Of a stretch of 64,000 nucleotides of DNA, positions 26,449-34,987 are shown in pieces. The stretch is from Sphingomonas lycopersici. GTDB lineage: Bacteria > Pseudomonadota > Alphaproteobacteria > Sphingomonadales > Sphingomonadaceae. The stretch covers positions 33,199 to 97,198 of the forward strand of contig NZ_JANFAU010000015.1 of assembly GCF_026130605.1 (NCBI RefSeq). The letters are read 5' to 3'. Position numbers and translations under genes: made by a program. Numbering within the stretch: the stretch's first letter is position 1; every line of letters begins with the position of its first letter. Under the pieces are notes generated by a model. The model saw only the letters and a list, made by a program, of their open reading frames with translations, was not told the DNA's origin and did not search any database.

Positions 26449-26505
26449 TGCTCCCGCGAAGGCGGGAGCCCAGACTGGGTCCCCGCCTTCGCGGGGACAC
26501 AAAGA
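26449..26505. repeat. Family A palindromic repeat, copy 6
   Basis: Arms CTCCCGCGAAGGCGGGAGCC and GTCCCCGCCTTCGCGGGGAC with a short loop. It lies between the convergent lpdA and metE-like genes. The intergenic stretch 26292-26556 otherwise holds only the nested hairpin described separately and GC-rich sequence. Confidence 0.8.
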
Positions 26506-26556
26506 GGGCTACCGCTCCGGCATAGGCCGGGGTGGATCACATTCGTGCGGGATGCT

Positions 26557-27606
26557 CTAACCCGCCCCCAATTCCTTGCGCACGATCCGCGTGCCCTCGA
26601 CCATCGCCGCCAATTTGCCGAACGCCACGTCGCGCGAATGGTATTTCATCCCGCAATCGGGTGCGATCCACAGCCGGTCGGCCGAGACGTGGCGCAGCGC
26701 CTCGCGGATTCGCGCGGCGATCAGCTCGGCGGGCTCGATCTCATTGTGCGACAGGTCGAGCACGCCATACATGATGATCTTGTCGGGCAACTCGGCGAGG
26801 ATCGACGGATCGAGCCCCGGCTGCGCCGCCTCGACCGAGATGACGTCGATCCGCGAGCGGTTGAGCTCGGTCAGGAAGTCATAGGCCTTGGGCTTGGTCA
26901 CCGAATTGCCGTGGACCAGAGCATAGCCGAAGCAGATGTGGAGCGCGGTGGTGCCGGTCACCCCGTCCAGCGCGCGGTCGAGCGCGGCGAGCGCATAATC
27001 GCGCGCATCGTCAGCGCGCGCCTGCATGTACGGCTCGTCGAGCTGGACGACATCGACCCCGGCGGCGAACAGATCCTTGATCTCGGCATTGACCGCATCG
27101 GCATAGTCCATCGCCAGATCGGCGTCGGTGGCATAATGGTCGTTCTGCGCCTGTTTGGTCATCGTGAACGGGCCGGGGAGGGTGAGCTTCACCGGGCGCG
27201 ACGAATGGCGCTTGAGGAATTCGGCGTCCTGCACCTCGATCCCGCCGATGCGGCGGATCGGGCCGGCGACGCGGGGTGCGGGATTGGGCTTGCCGGTGCG
27301 GTCCATCGCGACGCCCGGATTGTCGATGTCGATCCCGCTCAGCGCATTGGCGAGCCGATTGGAATAGCTTTCGCGTCGCATCTCGCCGTCGCCGACGATA
27401 TCGATCCCGGCGAGCTCCTGATCGCGGATCGCCACCAGGGTCGCGGCCTCCTGCGCGTCGCCCAGCCACGGCTCGGGGATGCGCCACAATTGCTGCGCGC
27501 GGACGCGCGGCGGCAGGCTCGCCTTGAGCCGCTCGCGATCGATCAGCCAGTCGGGTTGCGGATAGCTGCCGACGATCGTCGTCGGCAGGAGAATGTCGTT
27601 GGCCAT
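26557..27606 (-). CDS. MetE-like cobalamin-independent methionine synthase family protein
   Basis: A 349-residue protein corresponding to the catalytic half of MetE. It has the IVGSYPQP start of the MetE C-terminal barrel, DGEMRRESY, LPGPFTMTKQ, LDEPYMQ, and a zinc site of the expected kind: His and Cys in HICFGYAL, Glu in SVEAAQP, and Cys in APDCGMKY. Short MetE homologues can transfer methyl groups from donors other than folyl-triglutamate. The promoter carries a CTTAG-N4-CTAAG site, tying it to the catabolic regulon that follows. Methyl removal from a methylated substrate is possible, but unproven. Confidence 0.85.
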   Translation of the reverse strand: MANDILLPTTIVGSYPQPDWLIDRERLKASLPPRVRAQQLWRIPEPWLGDAQEAATLVAIRDQELAGIDIVGDGEMRRESYSNRLANALSGIDIDNPGVAMDRTGKPNPAPRVAGPIRRIGGIEVQDAEFLKRHSSRPVKLTLPGPFTMTKQAQNDHYATDADLAMDYADAVNAEIKDLFAAGVDVVQLDEPYMQARADDARDYALAALDRALDGVTGTTALHICFGYALVHGNSVTKPKAYDFLTELNRSRIDVISVEAAQPGLDPSILAELPDKIIMYGVLDLSHNEIEPAELIAARIREALRHVSADRLWIAPDCGMKYHSRDVAFGKLAAMVEGTRIVRKELGAG

Positions 27607-27637
27607 ATCGCCCTTTCAGCAAAGATGCCTCAGGGTA

Positions 27638-27651
27638 CTTAGTGAGCTAAA
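27638..27651. promoter_or_regulatory. Operator site 1 (CTTAG-N4-CTAAA)
   Basis: One of eight sites of the form CTTAG-N4-CTAAG. It is 32 bases upstream of the MetE-like ATG, with a -10-like TATTAT (minus strand, 27651-27656) touching it, so a bound protein would block transcription start. Confidence 0.7.
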
Positions 27652-27676
27652 TAATATCAAGCGTTGTGGCTGTAAG

Positions 27677-27784
27677 CTCCCCTCCCTCGTGAACGGAGGG
27701 GCTAGGGGGGTATGGGGGTTGCCGATCTGCTTCCTCGCAGGCCAACCCACCCCCGCCCCCTCCCTGTTCAAGGGAGGGGAGAGG
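27677..27784. repeat. Family C palindromic repeat, copy 2
   Basis: Related to the element at 41-155: outer CTCCCCTCCCTC / GAGGGGAGAGG-like arms and the shared central CTCGCAGGCCAACCCACC. It fills most of the gap between the MetE-like promoter and the VOC gene stop. Confidence 0.65.
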
Positions 27785-27819
27785 ATCTGGTCAGCGCGAT
27801 GCGCCCGTTGTCCCGCGCG

Positions 27820-28437
27820 TCACTTCGCGGTGGCGAGTTCGGTAACGTCATTCTGGGCGAGCGCCTTCTGGACGATCAGCCCTTCCTTCTTGGTGCCATC
27901 GGCGGTCACCGGATCGTGCGCCACGTCGGCGTCGGTGAACTCCTTGGTCCAGGCGGCGAATTCGAGGCACACGCCATCGGGATCGAAGAAATAGACCGAG
28001 CGGACGAATACGTCGTCATGCATGTGATCGCTGGTCTGCGTGTCCGAATTGTCGTGGTTGAGAATCTTGGTGACCGCGATCCCCTTGGCCTGCAGCCGCT
28101 CATAATATTCGTCGAATTTCTCGGCCGGCACGTTGAACGCGATATGGTTCATCGATCCGTGCGCCGAGCGGAAATCGCCCTGCGTCGGCAGCGCCGACGG
28201 GGCGGCGATCCCCGGATGCGCTTCGGGCGCGCCGTCGAACCAGAAGAAGGCGAGGCTGTCGCCATTGCCCATATCGAAGAAGAAATGCTGCCCGCGCCCG
28301 CCCGGCAGGTCGATCGTCTTGACCAAGGGCATTCCCAGCACGTCGCGATAGAATTCCACCGTTCGCGCCATATCCTTGCAGACCAAAGCCAGATGATTGA
28401 CGCCCTTGAACTCGAACTGGGTGTTGGTGGCCGGCAT
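27820..28437 (-). CDS. VOC family (glyoxalase/extradiol dioxygenase fold) protein
   Basis: A 205-residue vicinal-oxygen-chelate protein made of paired beta-alpha-beta-beta-beta units. Metal-ligand candidates are His in GVNHLALV, His in SMNHIAFNV and Glu in VCLEFAAW. It could be a ring-cleavage dioxygenase, an isomerase or a lyase; the sequence alone does not say which. A strong GGAGAAGG ribosome site precedes the ATG. It is the third gene of the SnoaL-CMD-VOC group on this strand, about 118 bases after the CMD-like gene. Confidence 0.82.
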   Translation of the reverse strand: MPATNTQFEFKGVNHLALVCKDMARTVEFYRDVLGMPLVKTIDLPGGRGQHFFFDMGNGDSLAFFWFDGAPEAHPGIAAPSALPTQGDFRSAHGSMNHIAFNVPAEKFDEYYERLQAKGIAVTKILNHDNSDTQTSDHMHDDVFVRSVYFFDPDGVCLEFAAWTKEFTDADVAHDPVTADGTKKEGLIVQKALAQNDVTELATAK

Positions 28438-28555
28438 CGTCCTTCTCCTCTTGTGGGACGCGGCGGAAAAGAGGCGGTTTTTCGCGCCGCGGCCGCGCCA
28501 GACAAATTTCGTGTCTCTTATATCCGGTTATAGCGCGAATCGTGCCAATCGTCAA

Positions 28556-29212
28556 TCAAGTTGACGGTTTTGCCGCCGGCCGCGCCGCGCTGAGGAAGTC
28601 GGCGGCGTTGAAGCCTTCGGGCGCAGCGATCTCGACGATCGGCTCGTCGCGATTGTCATATTCCATCCTAAGCGCGCGGGTGATCACCGCATGCATGTCG
28701 TAAAGACAGGTGATGTAGGTGAATTCGAAGATTTGCTCGTCGTTCCAGAACGTCCTGAGCTTGTCGAACACCGCGGTCGGCACGCGCCCGCCGGCCTGCG
28801 ACAGGCAATCGGCATAAGCGAGCACCGCGCGCTCCTGATCGTCGAAGCAATCGGCGACCGTCCAATGCGGTACCGCGGCGATCTTCTCGTCGCTTACCCC
28901 CAGCCCGCGCAGCGACTTGCAATGCTGCGAAAAGACGAACTGGCTGCCCTTGACCCAGCCCGCGCGGGTCTGGCCGAGTTCGCGCAGCACCGGATCGATC
29001 GTCCGCGCCGGGTTGCGATAGACCGCGAAGCCGTCGACCGCGTGCTTGAAGATGTCGGGAGAGAGCGCGAATACCGTCCACCAATCACCCGGCGTGCCGG
29101 TCGCGGTACCGGGCTCGGCGACGGGATCGCGATCGCCGAACAGGCGGTCGTAATAATTGAGCACGATCTGGTCGGTCACCTCGCCGCGCGGCACCTGGCG
29201 CAATACGGGCAT
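28556..29212 (-). CDS. Carboxymuconolactone decarboxylase-like protein
   Basis: A 218-residue helical protein of the CMD/AhpD fold. The core segment SQHCKSLRGLGVSDEKIAAV contains a His-Cys pair in place of the classical CxxC-H site, so the AhpD peroxidase chemistry is unlikely; many such proteins in catabolic clusters are of unknown activity. A GAGGAG ribosome site precedes the ATG. The SnoaL-like gene is 15 bases upstream in the same operon. Confidence 0.8.
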   Translation of the reverse strand: MPVLRQVPRGEVTDQIVLNYYDRLFGDRDPVAEPGTATGTPGDWWTVFALSPDIFKHAVDGFAVYRNPARTIDPVLRELGQTRAGWVKGSQFVFSQHCKSLRGLGVSDEKIAAVPHWTVADCFDDQERAVLAYADCLSQAGGRVPTAVFDKLRTFWNDEQIFEFTYITCLYDMHAVITRALRMEYDNRDEPIVEIAAPEGFNAADFLSAARPAAKPST

Positions 29213-29227
29213 GATCGTTCTCCTCGC

Positions 29228-29620
29228 TCAGGCCGCCGCGAATTTGCGGAATTCGGCGACGTGCGCCGAATCGAAATATTCGTCGAGCCGGGTGATCTTG
29301 CCGTTCTCCACCCGGCAGACGATCGCGCAGGGCAGGCGCACCGCGCCGCCGTCATGCACGCGATTGCCCTGCAGCACATGCTGCTGGACGAACCCGCCGG
29401 GGAAGATATCGAGCCGGCGCTCGGCATATTGGCGGTTGGCGATCCGCGCGACCATCCCGGTCAGCGTCCTGGCGGTATCGGCGGGGGTGACGATCAATTC
29501 GTCGGTATTGTGCCAGATTTCGGCATCGGGGGTGAAGCTGCCCTGCATCGTCGCGATATCGCCTTCCTCGATCGCATCGAAGAAGCGCTTCGCAAAGGCG
29601 CGCATCTCGGTCTCGTTCAT
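29228..29620 (-). CDS. SnoaL-like / NTF2-fold protein
   Basis: A 130-residue single-domain cone-shaped fold protein: N-terminal helices (MRAFAKRFFDAIEEGDI), then TPDAEIWHNTDE and a beta sheet ending FDSAHVAEF. Members act as isomerases, dehydratases, cyclases or small binding proteins. It is first in the SnoaL-CMD-VOC operon and divergent from an SDR gene, with operator site 2 between them. The ATG at 29620 follows a GGAGAGAG ribosome site. Confidence 0.82.
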   Translation of the reverse strand: MNETEMRAFAKRFFDAIEEGDIATMQGSFTPDAEIWHNTDELIVTPADTARTLTGMVARIANRQYAERRLDIFPGGFVQQHVLQGNRVHDGGAVRLPCAIVCRVENGKITRLDEYFDSAHVAEFRKFAAA

Positions 29621-29657
29621 CGCCGCTCTCTCTCCAGTCACTCGCTTGCGCTTGATG

Positions 29658-29671
29658 CTTAGATACATAAG
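29658..29671. promoter_or_regulatory. Operator site 2 (CTTAG-N4-ATAAG)
   Basis: Palindrome in the 78-base divergent gap between the SnoaL-like and SDR genes, well placed to control both directions. Confidence 0.65.
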
Positions 29672-29698
29672 GATGTGAGTCAACCACAGGAGAGGCAT

Positions 29699-30475
29699 AT
29701 GGATATTCGGGGACGCTGGGCGGTCGTGACGGGGGCCGCGTCGGGGATCGGCCGCGCCACCGCGGTGCGGCTGGCGCAAGCCGGCGCGGCGCGGGTGACG
29801 TTGCTCGATGTCAATGCGGCGGGGCTCGCGGAAAGCGCGGCGTTGGTCGCGGCGGCGGGCGCCGAAGCGGAGACCGAGCGACTCGACCTCGGCGATCTGC
29901 CGGCGGTCGCGGCGTGGCTCGATCGCACCTTGGCGGACGGGGCGCCCGATATCCTCCACAACAACGCCGGGGTCGTGTCCGGCCCGGCGGCGTTTCCGGA
30001 AATGCCGCTCGATCGGCTGCGCTGGATCGTCGACGTCAACCTCACCTCTCTGGTGCTGATGACCGAGCGCGTCGCGCGGGCGATGCACCCGCGCGGCGGG
30101 GGCGTGATCGTCAACACCGTCTCGACCGTCGCGCTCGGCCCGGGGTTCCGCGATGCGATGTATGCCGTGACCAAAGCGGGGGTGATGATGCTCACCCGTT
30201 GCTGCGCCTCGCTCAAGGAGGAATGGGGGGTGCGGGTCGCGGGGGTGTTGCCGGGGCTGACCGATACGCCGATCCTCCACACCACCGGCGGCGATCGCGC
30301 GGCGGACTGGATGGCGCCGGTGCTGGCGAACAACGAACGTTGCACCCCCGACGATATCGCCGCGGCGGTGATCGACCTGATCGCGGACGACGGTCTCGCC
30401 GGCGGAGATTGGGTGGCGGTGAGACGCGAAAACGGCGCGGTGACCCGTCAATGGGGGCACGACACGCCGGTGTAG
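29699..30475 (+). CDS. Short-chain dehydrogenase/reductase
   Basis: NAD(P)-dependent oxidoreductase of 258 residues. Cofactor motif GAASGIGRA near residues 12-20 (VVTGAASGIGRA), NNAG, catalytic-region Ser in VNTVSTVALG and the Tyr-x3-Lys as YAVTKAG. An acidic residue (LLDVNAAG) at the end of beta 2 suggests NAD preference. An AGGAG ribosome site precedes ATG 29699. It is followed by a family B repeat. Substrate unknown; probably an alcohol intermediate of the cluster pathway. Confidence 0.9.
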   Translation: MDIRGRWAVVTGAASGIGRATAVRLAQAGAARVTLLDVNAAGLAESAALVAAAGAEAETERLDLGDLPAVAAWLDRTLADGAPDILHNNAGVVSGPAAFPEMPLDRLRWIVDVNLTSLVLMTERVARAMHPRGGGVIVNTVSTVALGPGFRDAMYAVTKAGVMMLTRCCASLKEEWGVRVAGVLPGLTDTPILHTTGGDRAADWMAPVLANNERCTPDDIAAAVIDLIADDGLAGGDWVAVRRENGAVTRQWGHDTPV

Positions 30476-30499
30476 CGGATCACGGAGCAACATCGTCCC

Positions 30500-30580
30500 C
30501 GTTCGCCCTGAGCGTGTCAAAGGGCTGCCCTTCTTCCTCGGAAAGAAAGTGCAGGGCTTCGACAAGCTCAGCCCGAACGG
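30500..30580. repeat. Family B palindromic repeat, copy 4
   Basis: Arms GTTCGCCCTGAGCGTGTCAA and the inverse CGACAAGCTCAGCCCGAAC with a loop of about 40 bases, between the convergent SDR and TonB receptor genes. Confidence 0.85.
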
Positions 30581-30658
30581 GGAGAGGTAGTTACGTTTAA
30601 CCTGGTTCGCTCAGCGCGGCGACGCCCTCCCCGGCAATGCCGGGGAGGGGAAAGCGGA

Positions 30659-32878
30659 TCAGAACTTCACCCCCGCCTCGATCGCTAGGTTGCGCGGCGG
30701 CTCGACGAAGATGATCGACCGCGTCACGGTGGTGATCGGGAAGGGCAGGCGGAACGCGCTGCCGGTGGTCAGATTGTTGGTCAGGTTCTTGCCGACGAAC
30801 GCGATATGCCACCGCTCGTCCTGCGGCGCGAACTGGATGCGCAGGTCGAGCTTCGCATAGCCCTTTTGATAGCCGTAGAGCGGGCTCTGATCGTCGGAGT
30901 CGAAATAACCCGAGCGCCCGCCGACGATCGCGGTGCCGTCGAGCTTGTAGTCGCCGATATCGGCGCGGCCGTGGACGGAGACGTTGCCGGTGAACTTCGA
31001 CGTATAGGGCAGGCGGTGCCCGCTCAGGTCGCAGATCGGCCCGGTCATCCCGGCGAGGCACGGCGCCCCCGGATAGCTGTCGTATTTGATATCCTGATAG
31101 GCGGCGGAGGCGGTGATGTCGAAATAGCGGCTCGGCGCGATGCGGAGCGACCCTTCGACACCCTTGGACGACGCGGCCGCCGCATTCTTGGTGATATAGG
31201 TCGAACTGTCGGGATCGTAGCCCGAGGTCTGCAGGTCGGTGAACTTGGTATCGTAGACCGAGACGTTGAGCGTCGCCTTGCCGTCGAGCAGGGTCGATTT
31301 GATGCCCGCTTCCCAGTTGCGCGAGCGTTCGGGGCGATAGGTGAAGGTGGCGTTGGTCGTGCCCAACGTGTTCGACACGAAGCCGCCCGATTTCGAGCCG
31401 CGGCCATAGACCGCATAGACCATCAGGTTGCGCGACACGTCATATTGCACGGTCACTGACGGATCGGCGAGGCCCTCGCTGATCGAGCCGGTTGCCGAGG
31501 TGAGCGGCCGGAAGATCTTTCCGCCGAGCAATGCGCCGCTGAACCGCCCGTCCTTATGGGTATTGGTGTAGCGCAGGCTGCCGATGATCCGGAGCCCCGC
31601 TGCCGGGCGCAAGGTCGCCTGGCCGAAGACCGAGACCGTGCGCGCTTGCTGGTGGAAATAGGTCTGGTTGAGCGAGACGAGATTGAGCGCCTGCAGGTTG
31701 TAATAGAGATACGGATCGACGTTATAGGTCGACCGGTCGTAATAAGCGCCGACGACATATTCGAGCGTGCCGCCGGTCGGCGAGAGCAGGCGCAATTCCT
31801 CCGAGAATTGGTGGAAGTTCTCGGGATATTTGTTGGCGACCGAATTTTCGACGATCTGCCCGGTGCCCGGCACCTGCTGATCGAAATAATTGGTCACCGA
31901 GCCGTTGAACCACGAATAGCCGGTGATCGAGGTCAGCGTGTGCGTGCCGACCTTGAGGTTGGCGGTCACCGAGCCGAGCACCGAGCGGTTGGTATAGCCT
32001 TCCTGCCCGAGCGGGCTGTTGACCGTGTACCGGACCAGCTTGGGCTGCTGCGCGGTGGTGGTCGGGCTGGATACCCCGAGCCCGCCCTCGCGCTCGTAAT
32101 TCGACATTTCGACCTTGCCCGACAGGCTGAAATTGTCGGTCGGCTCCCACAAGGCGCTGACGCGGAACAATTGCAGCTTGTTGCGCGGGTCGTCCTTCCC
32201 GGTGCCGAGGTTGTGGATATAGCCGTCCTGGTTCTGCAGCCGCGTCGCGACGCGCAGCGACAGCGTGTCGGAGACCGGGCCGGAGACATAGCCGGTCAGG
32301 TCATAGCCCTCGAGATCGAAATTGTACGACCCGGTGATCCCGCCCTCGAAAGTCTTGGTCGGCCCCGCGCTGACCACGCTGATCGCGCCGGCGGGCGTGT
32401 TCTTGCCGTAAAGCGCGCCCTGCGGACCGCGCATCACCTCGACGCGTGCGACGTCGAAGAACGGGTTGAGCGCCTGGCGCATCTTCCCCGCATAGACCCC
32501 GTCCATATAGACGCTGACCGCCTGGTCGAACGAGAAATTCTGGGGCGGCGAGCCGAAGCCGCGGATATAGATCGTGTCGTTGCCGTTGGTCTGCTGGACG
32601 AACATGTTGGGCACGAAATTCTGCACCGCCTTGAAATCGGCGGCGGCGAAATCGGCGACCTTCTGCCCGGACACGACCTCCATCGAGATCGGCACGTCCT
32701 GCAGCCGCTGCTCGCGCTTCTGCGCGGTGACGACGATATCGCCGTCGGTGCGATCGGCCGGCGGGGTCTGCGCGGTCGCGTCCGGCGCGGTTTGCGCCGC
32801 GGCCGGCGTCGCGCCGATCGCCGCGGCGATCGTTCCCGCAGCGATCCCGTTGAGCAACAAGTGGAATTTGCGCATCAT
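30659..32878 (-). CDS. TonB-dependent receptor of the catabolic cluster
   Basis: Outer-membrane uptake channel of 739 residues. Signal peptide to about residue 28 (ATPAAAQTAP), TonB-box-like DIVVTAQKRE, plug with VEVMRGPQGALYGKNTPAG, barrel ending with the terminal Phe (EAGVKF), a classical barrel-assembly end. I chose ATG 32878 (MMRKFHLLL) because GGGAGG lies 6 bases upstream; the longer in-frame start at 32941 would place the leader over the operator. It shares operator site 3 with the divergent DUF3237 gene, so the substrate of the cluster pathway is probably imported here. Confidence 0.93.
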   Translation of the reverse strand: MMRKFHLLLNGIAAGTIAAAIGATPAAAQTAPDATAQTPPADRTDGDIVVTAQKREQRLQDVPISMEVVSGQKVADFAAADFKAVQNFVPNMFVQQTNGNDTIYIRGFGSPPQNFSFDQAVSVYMDGVYAGKMRQALNPFFDVARVEVMRGPQGALYGKNTPAGAISVVSAGPTKTFEGGITGSYNFDLEGYDLTGYVSGPVSDTLSLRVATRLQNQDGYIHNLGTGKDDPRNKLQLFRVSALWEPTDNFSLSGKVEMSNYEREGGLGVSSPTTTAQQPKLVRYTVNSPLGQEGYTNRSVLGSVTANLKVGTHTLTSITGYSWFNGSVTNYFDQQVPGTGQIVENSVANKYPENFHQFSEELRLLSPTGGTLEYVVGAYYDRSTYNVDPYLYYNLQALNLVSLNQTYFHQQARTVSVFGQATLRPAAGLRIIGSLRYTNTHKDGRFSGALLGGKIFRPLTSATGSISEGLADPSVTVQYDVSRNLMVYAVYGRGSKSGGFVSNTLGTTNATFTYRPERSRNWEAGIKSTLLDGKATLNVSVYDTKFTDLQTSGYDPDSSTYITKNAAAASSKGVEGSLRIAPSRYFDITASAAYQDIKYDSYPGAPCLAGMTGPICDLSGHRLPYTSKFTGNVSVHGRADIGDYKLDGTAIVGGRSGYFDSDDQSPLYGYQKGYAKLDLRIQFAPQDERWHIAFVGKNLTNNLTTGSAFRLPFPITTVTRSIIFVEPPRNLAIEAGVKF

Positions 32879-32940
32879 CTCCATCCTCCCTTCAGTGCGT
32901 CGGGCGCCGCTGCGCCTTATTGTTATGTTCTGTGTATTCA

Positions 32941-32954
32941 CTTAGACTACTAAC
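32941..32954. promoter_or_regulatory. Operator site 3 (CTTAG-N4-CTAAC)
   Basis: Palindrome in the 105-base divergent gap between the TonB receptor and the DUF3237 gene, with a -10-like GATAGT (minus strand) abutting it on the receptor side. Confidence 0.68.
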
Positions 32955-32983
32955 TATCGATTAGTCCAGTGGAGATAGACGCG

Positions 32984-33478
32984 ATGACGGCGGAGATGGA
33001 ACGGGTGCTCGGCGATTATCTGTGCACGGTCGATTTCCACGTCGTCGGCGGGATCATTCCGATCGGCGCCTCGCCGTTCGGGGACCGCAGGATCGGCTAT
33101 ATCACCGGCGGCAAGTTCGACGGCCCGCGGCTGTCGGGCGAGGTGCTGCCAGGCGGGGGGAATTGGTCGGTCGGCGGGCGGATCGGCGCCGATGCCTCGG
33201 TCGGCACGCTCGATGCGCGCGCGATCCTCAAGACGCATGACGGCGCGCTGATCTACGCGCATTATCACGGCCGCAGCGTGATCCCGGACGACGTGCGGCG
33301 GGAGTTCGGCGATCCGGCTTTGGCCTCGGCGGTCGATCCGGCGCGCTATTATCTGCGCATCGCGCCGGTCTTCGAAACGGCGAGCCCCGATTATGCGTGG
33401 CTCAACGGCGTGCTGGCGATCGGGGTCGGCGAGCGCACCGATCTCGGTGCGCGGCACCGGCTCTATACGGTGCGCTGA
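32984..33478 (+). CDS. DUF3237 family protein
   Basis: A 164-residue single-domain beta protein of the DUF3237 family (TVDFHVVGGIIPIG start, GYITGGKFDGPRLSGEVLPGG core, YLRIAPVFET and the WLNGVLAIGVGER end). The biochemical role of this family is not established; members often sit in aromatic or steroid-type catabolic clusters. I chose ATG 32984, with GGAG at 32971; an in-frame GTG at 32969 is also possible. Convergent with the SDR at 33489. Confidence 0.85.
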   Translation: MTAEMERVLGDYLCTVDFHVVGGIIPIGASPFGDRRIGYITGGKFDGPRLSGEVLPGGGNWSVGGRIGADASVGTLDARAILKTHDGALIYAHYHGRSVIPDDVRREFGDPALASAVDPARYYLRIAPVFETASPDYAWLNGVLAIGVGERTDLGARHRLYTVR

Positions 33479-33488
33479 CGCTGAAGGG

Positions 33489-34271
33489 TCACACCAGCGC
33501 CCAGCCGCCGTCGACGTTCATCACCTGTCCGGTCATAAACCCCGATGCGTCCGAGGCGAGGAAGGCGACCGCGCCGACGATATCTTCGGGCTCGCCCGAT
33601 CGCGGGATCGTCTGCTGGCCGAGCACCATCTGCTTGATCGCCTCGCGCTTATCCATGCCCAGCGTCGATCCGGCGTGGACCTGTTCGGCGCGCTTGGGGA
33701 CATAGCCGGGGGCGACCGCATTGACTGTGATGCCGTGCGGGCCGAGTTCGCGCGCCAGCGCGCGCGTCAGCCCGACGACCCCGCCCTTCGAGGTGATATA
33801 AGGCACCAGCTCGACCGGCAGCCCCTGCGAAAAGCTGGTCGAGGAGATGTTGATGATCCGCCCCGCGCCGCGTCGCTTCATCGCGGGGATCACCGCGCGG
33901 GCGCAGAGCCACGGGCCGGTCAGGTTGATCGCCATCACGCGATTCCAGTCGTCGAGCGCGATATGCTCGGCGGTGGTGAGCGGCGCGAAGACTCCGCCGG
34001 CATTGTTCACCAGCACGTCGATCTCGCCGAAATGCGCGACCGCCTCGGCGAAGGCGCTGGTCACCGATCGTTCGTCCGCCACGTCGAGCGCCACCGCGCG
34101 TGCGACATGCCCGGCGGCATTGATCTCATCGGCGACCGCCTCGGCCGCCGGCACGTCGCGATCGGCGACAATCACCCGCGCGCCGAGCGAGGCGAGATGG
34201 CGGCTATGCGCGCGTCCCAATCCGTTGCCGCCACCGGTCACGAGGATCACGCGCGTATCGAGTCCGCTCAT
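33489..34271 (-). CDS. Short-chain dehydrogenase/reductase
   Basis: A 260-residue SDR. Cofactor motif TGGGNGLGRAH, acidic Asp in VIVADRDVP suggesting NAD, NNAGG, catalytic Ser in INISSTSFSQG, Tyr-x3-Lys as YITSKGG, and the C-terminal VNVDGGW common in FabG-like enzymes. It is the last gene of the six-gene operon that starts at 39336, 17 bases after the hydrolase-fold gene. Probably oxidises a hydroxy intermediate. Confidence 0.9.
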   Translation of the reverse strand: MSGLDTRVILVTGGGNGLGRAHSRHLASLGARVIVADRDVPAAEAVADEINAAGHVARAVALDVADERSVTSAFAEAVAHFGEIDVLVNNAGGVFAPLTTAEHIALDDWNRVMAINLTGPWLCARAVIPAMKRRGAGRIINISSTSFSQGLPVELVPYITSKGGVVGLTRALARELGPHGITVNAVAPGYVPKRAEQVHAGSTLGMDKREAIKQMVLGQQTIPRSGEPEDIVGAVAFLASDASGFMTGQVMNVDGGWALV

Positions 34272-34288
34272 CGGTTTTCCTTCGTCCG

Positions 34289-34987
34289 TCAGGCGCGGTC
34301 CAGCCAGTCGGTGAGCAGCGCGGTGGTTTGCCCGGCGGCTTCGATCGTCGGCAGATGACCGACGCCGGGCAGGATTTCGAGATGCGCGCCGGGGATGCCG
34401 TCGAGCATCTCCTGCTGCTGTTCGGCGGTGGTGATGCCGTCGGCATCGCCGCGGATCAGCAGCACCGGCGCGGTGATCGCGCCGAGCGTCGGGCGGCTGT
34501 CGATTCGGCTCATGATCGCGCGCTGCTGGCGCAGGAAGGTTTCCGCCCCGGTCTGCGCCGCCATCCGCCGCGCGAGTGCGAGCAACGGCGCATCGTCGCG
34601 CTTGGCGGGCGGGAACAGCATCGGGATGCGCTCCTCGATCACCTGATCGAACCGCCCGGCGTCGACGAGGTCGATATAGCCCTGCCGCCGCGCGGTCTGC
34701 GCCGGGCCGTCGGCGGCGGGGAGCGTCGCGATCAGCGCGAGCCGCGCCACCCGCTCGGGCGCGCGGCGCATCACCTCGAACGCGACGAACCCGCCCATCG
34801 CATGCGCGACCAGCGCAAAGCGCTCGGGCGCGGCGGCGAGCAGCCGCGTCGCCATCCCGGCGATCGTTTCGTCGCGAGTGTGATCGGCGTGATGTACGTC
34901 GCGATCGGCCCAGGCGGCGCGCTGTGGTGTCCAGGTCTCCTCGGTCAGCAACTGGCCGGAGGCGAGGACGATGGGAAGACGCGACAT
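34289..34987 (-). CDS. Alpha/beta-hydrolase fold protein lacking the nucleophile Ser
   Basis: A 232-residue protein of the alpha/beta-hydrolase fold. Acid and base positions are recognisable (GDADGITT and GVGHLPTIE), but the nucleophile elbow reads AHAMGG instead of GHSMGG, so the usual Ser is Ala. The codon is an unambiguous GCG. It may be a non-hydrolytic member or need another residue for catalysis. The ATG overlaps the stop of the 2-hydroxyacid dehydrogenase gene by one base (TGATG), so it is tightly coupled. Confidence 0.82.
   Translation of the reverse strand: MSRLPIVLASGQLLTEETWTPQRAAWADRDVHHADHTRDETIAGMATRLLAAAPERFALVAHAMGGFVAFEVMRRAPERVARLALIATLPAADGPAQTARRQGYIDLVDAGRFDQVIEERIPMLFPPAKRDDAPLLALARRMAAQTGAETFLRQQRAIMSRIDSRPTLGAITAPVLLIRGDADGITTAEQQQEMLDGIPGAHLEILPGVGHLPTIEAAGQTTALLTDWLDRA

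Noticed and set aside
28510..28535. A TTATA-containing segment upstream of the VOC gene, considered as a ninth operator
   Set aside because: The two TTATA motifs are direct repeats and the spacing does not fit CTTAG-N4-CTAAG.
28550..28566. A CGTCAA-N5-TTGACG inverted repeat at the stop of the CMD-like gene
   Set aside because: It is short, overlaps the stop codon, has no T tract, and does not resemble the regulon operators.
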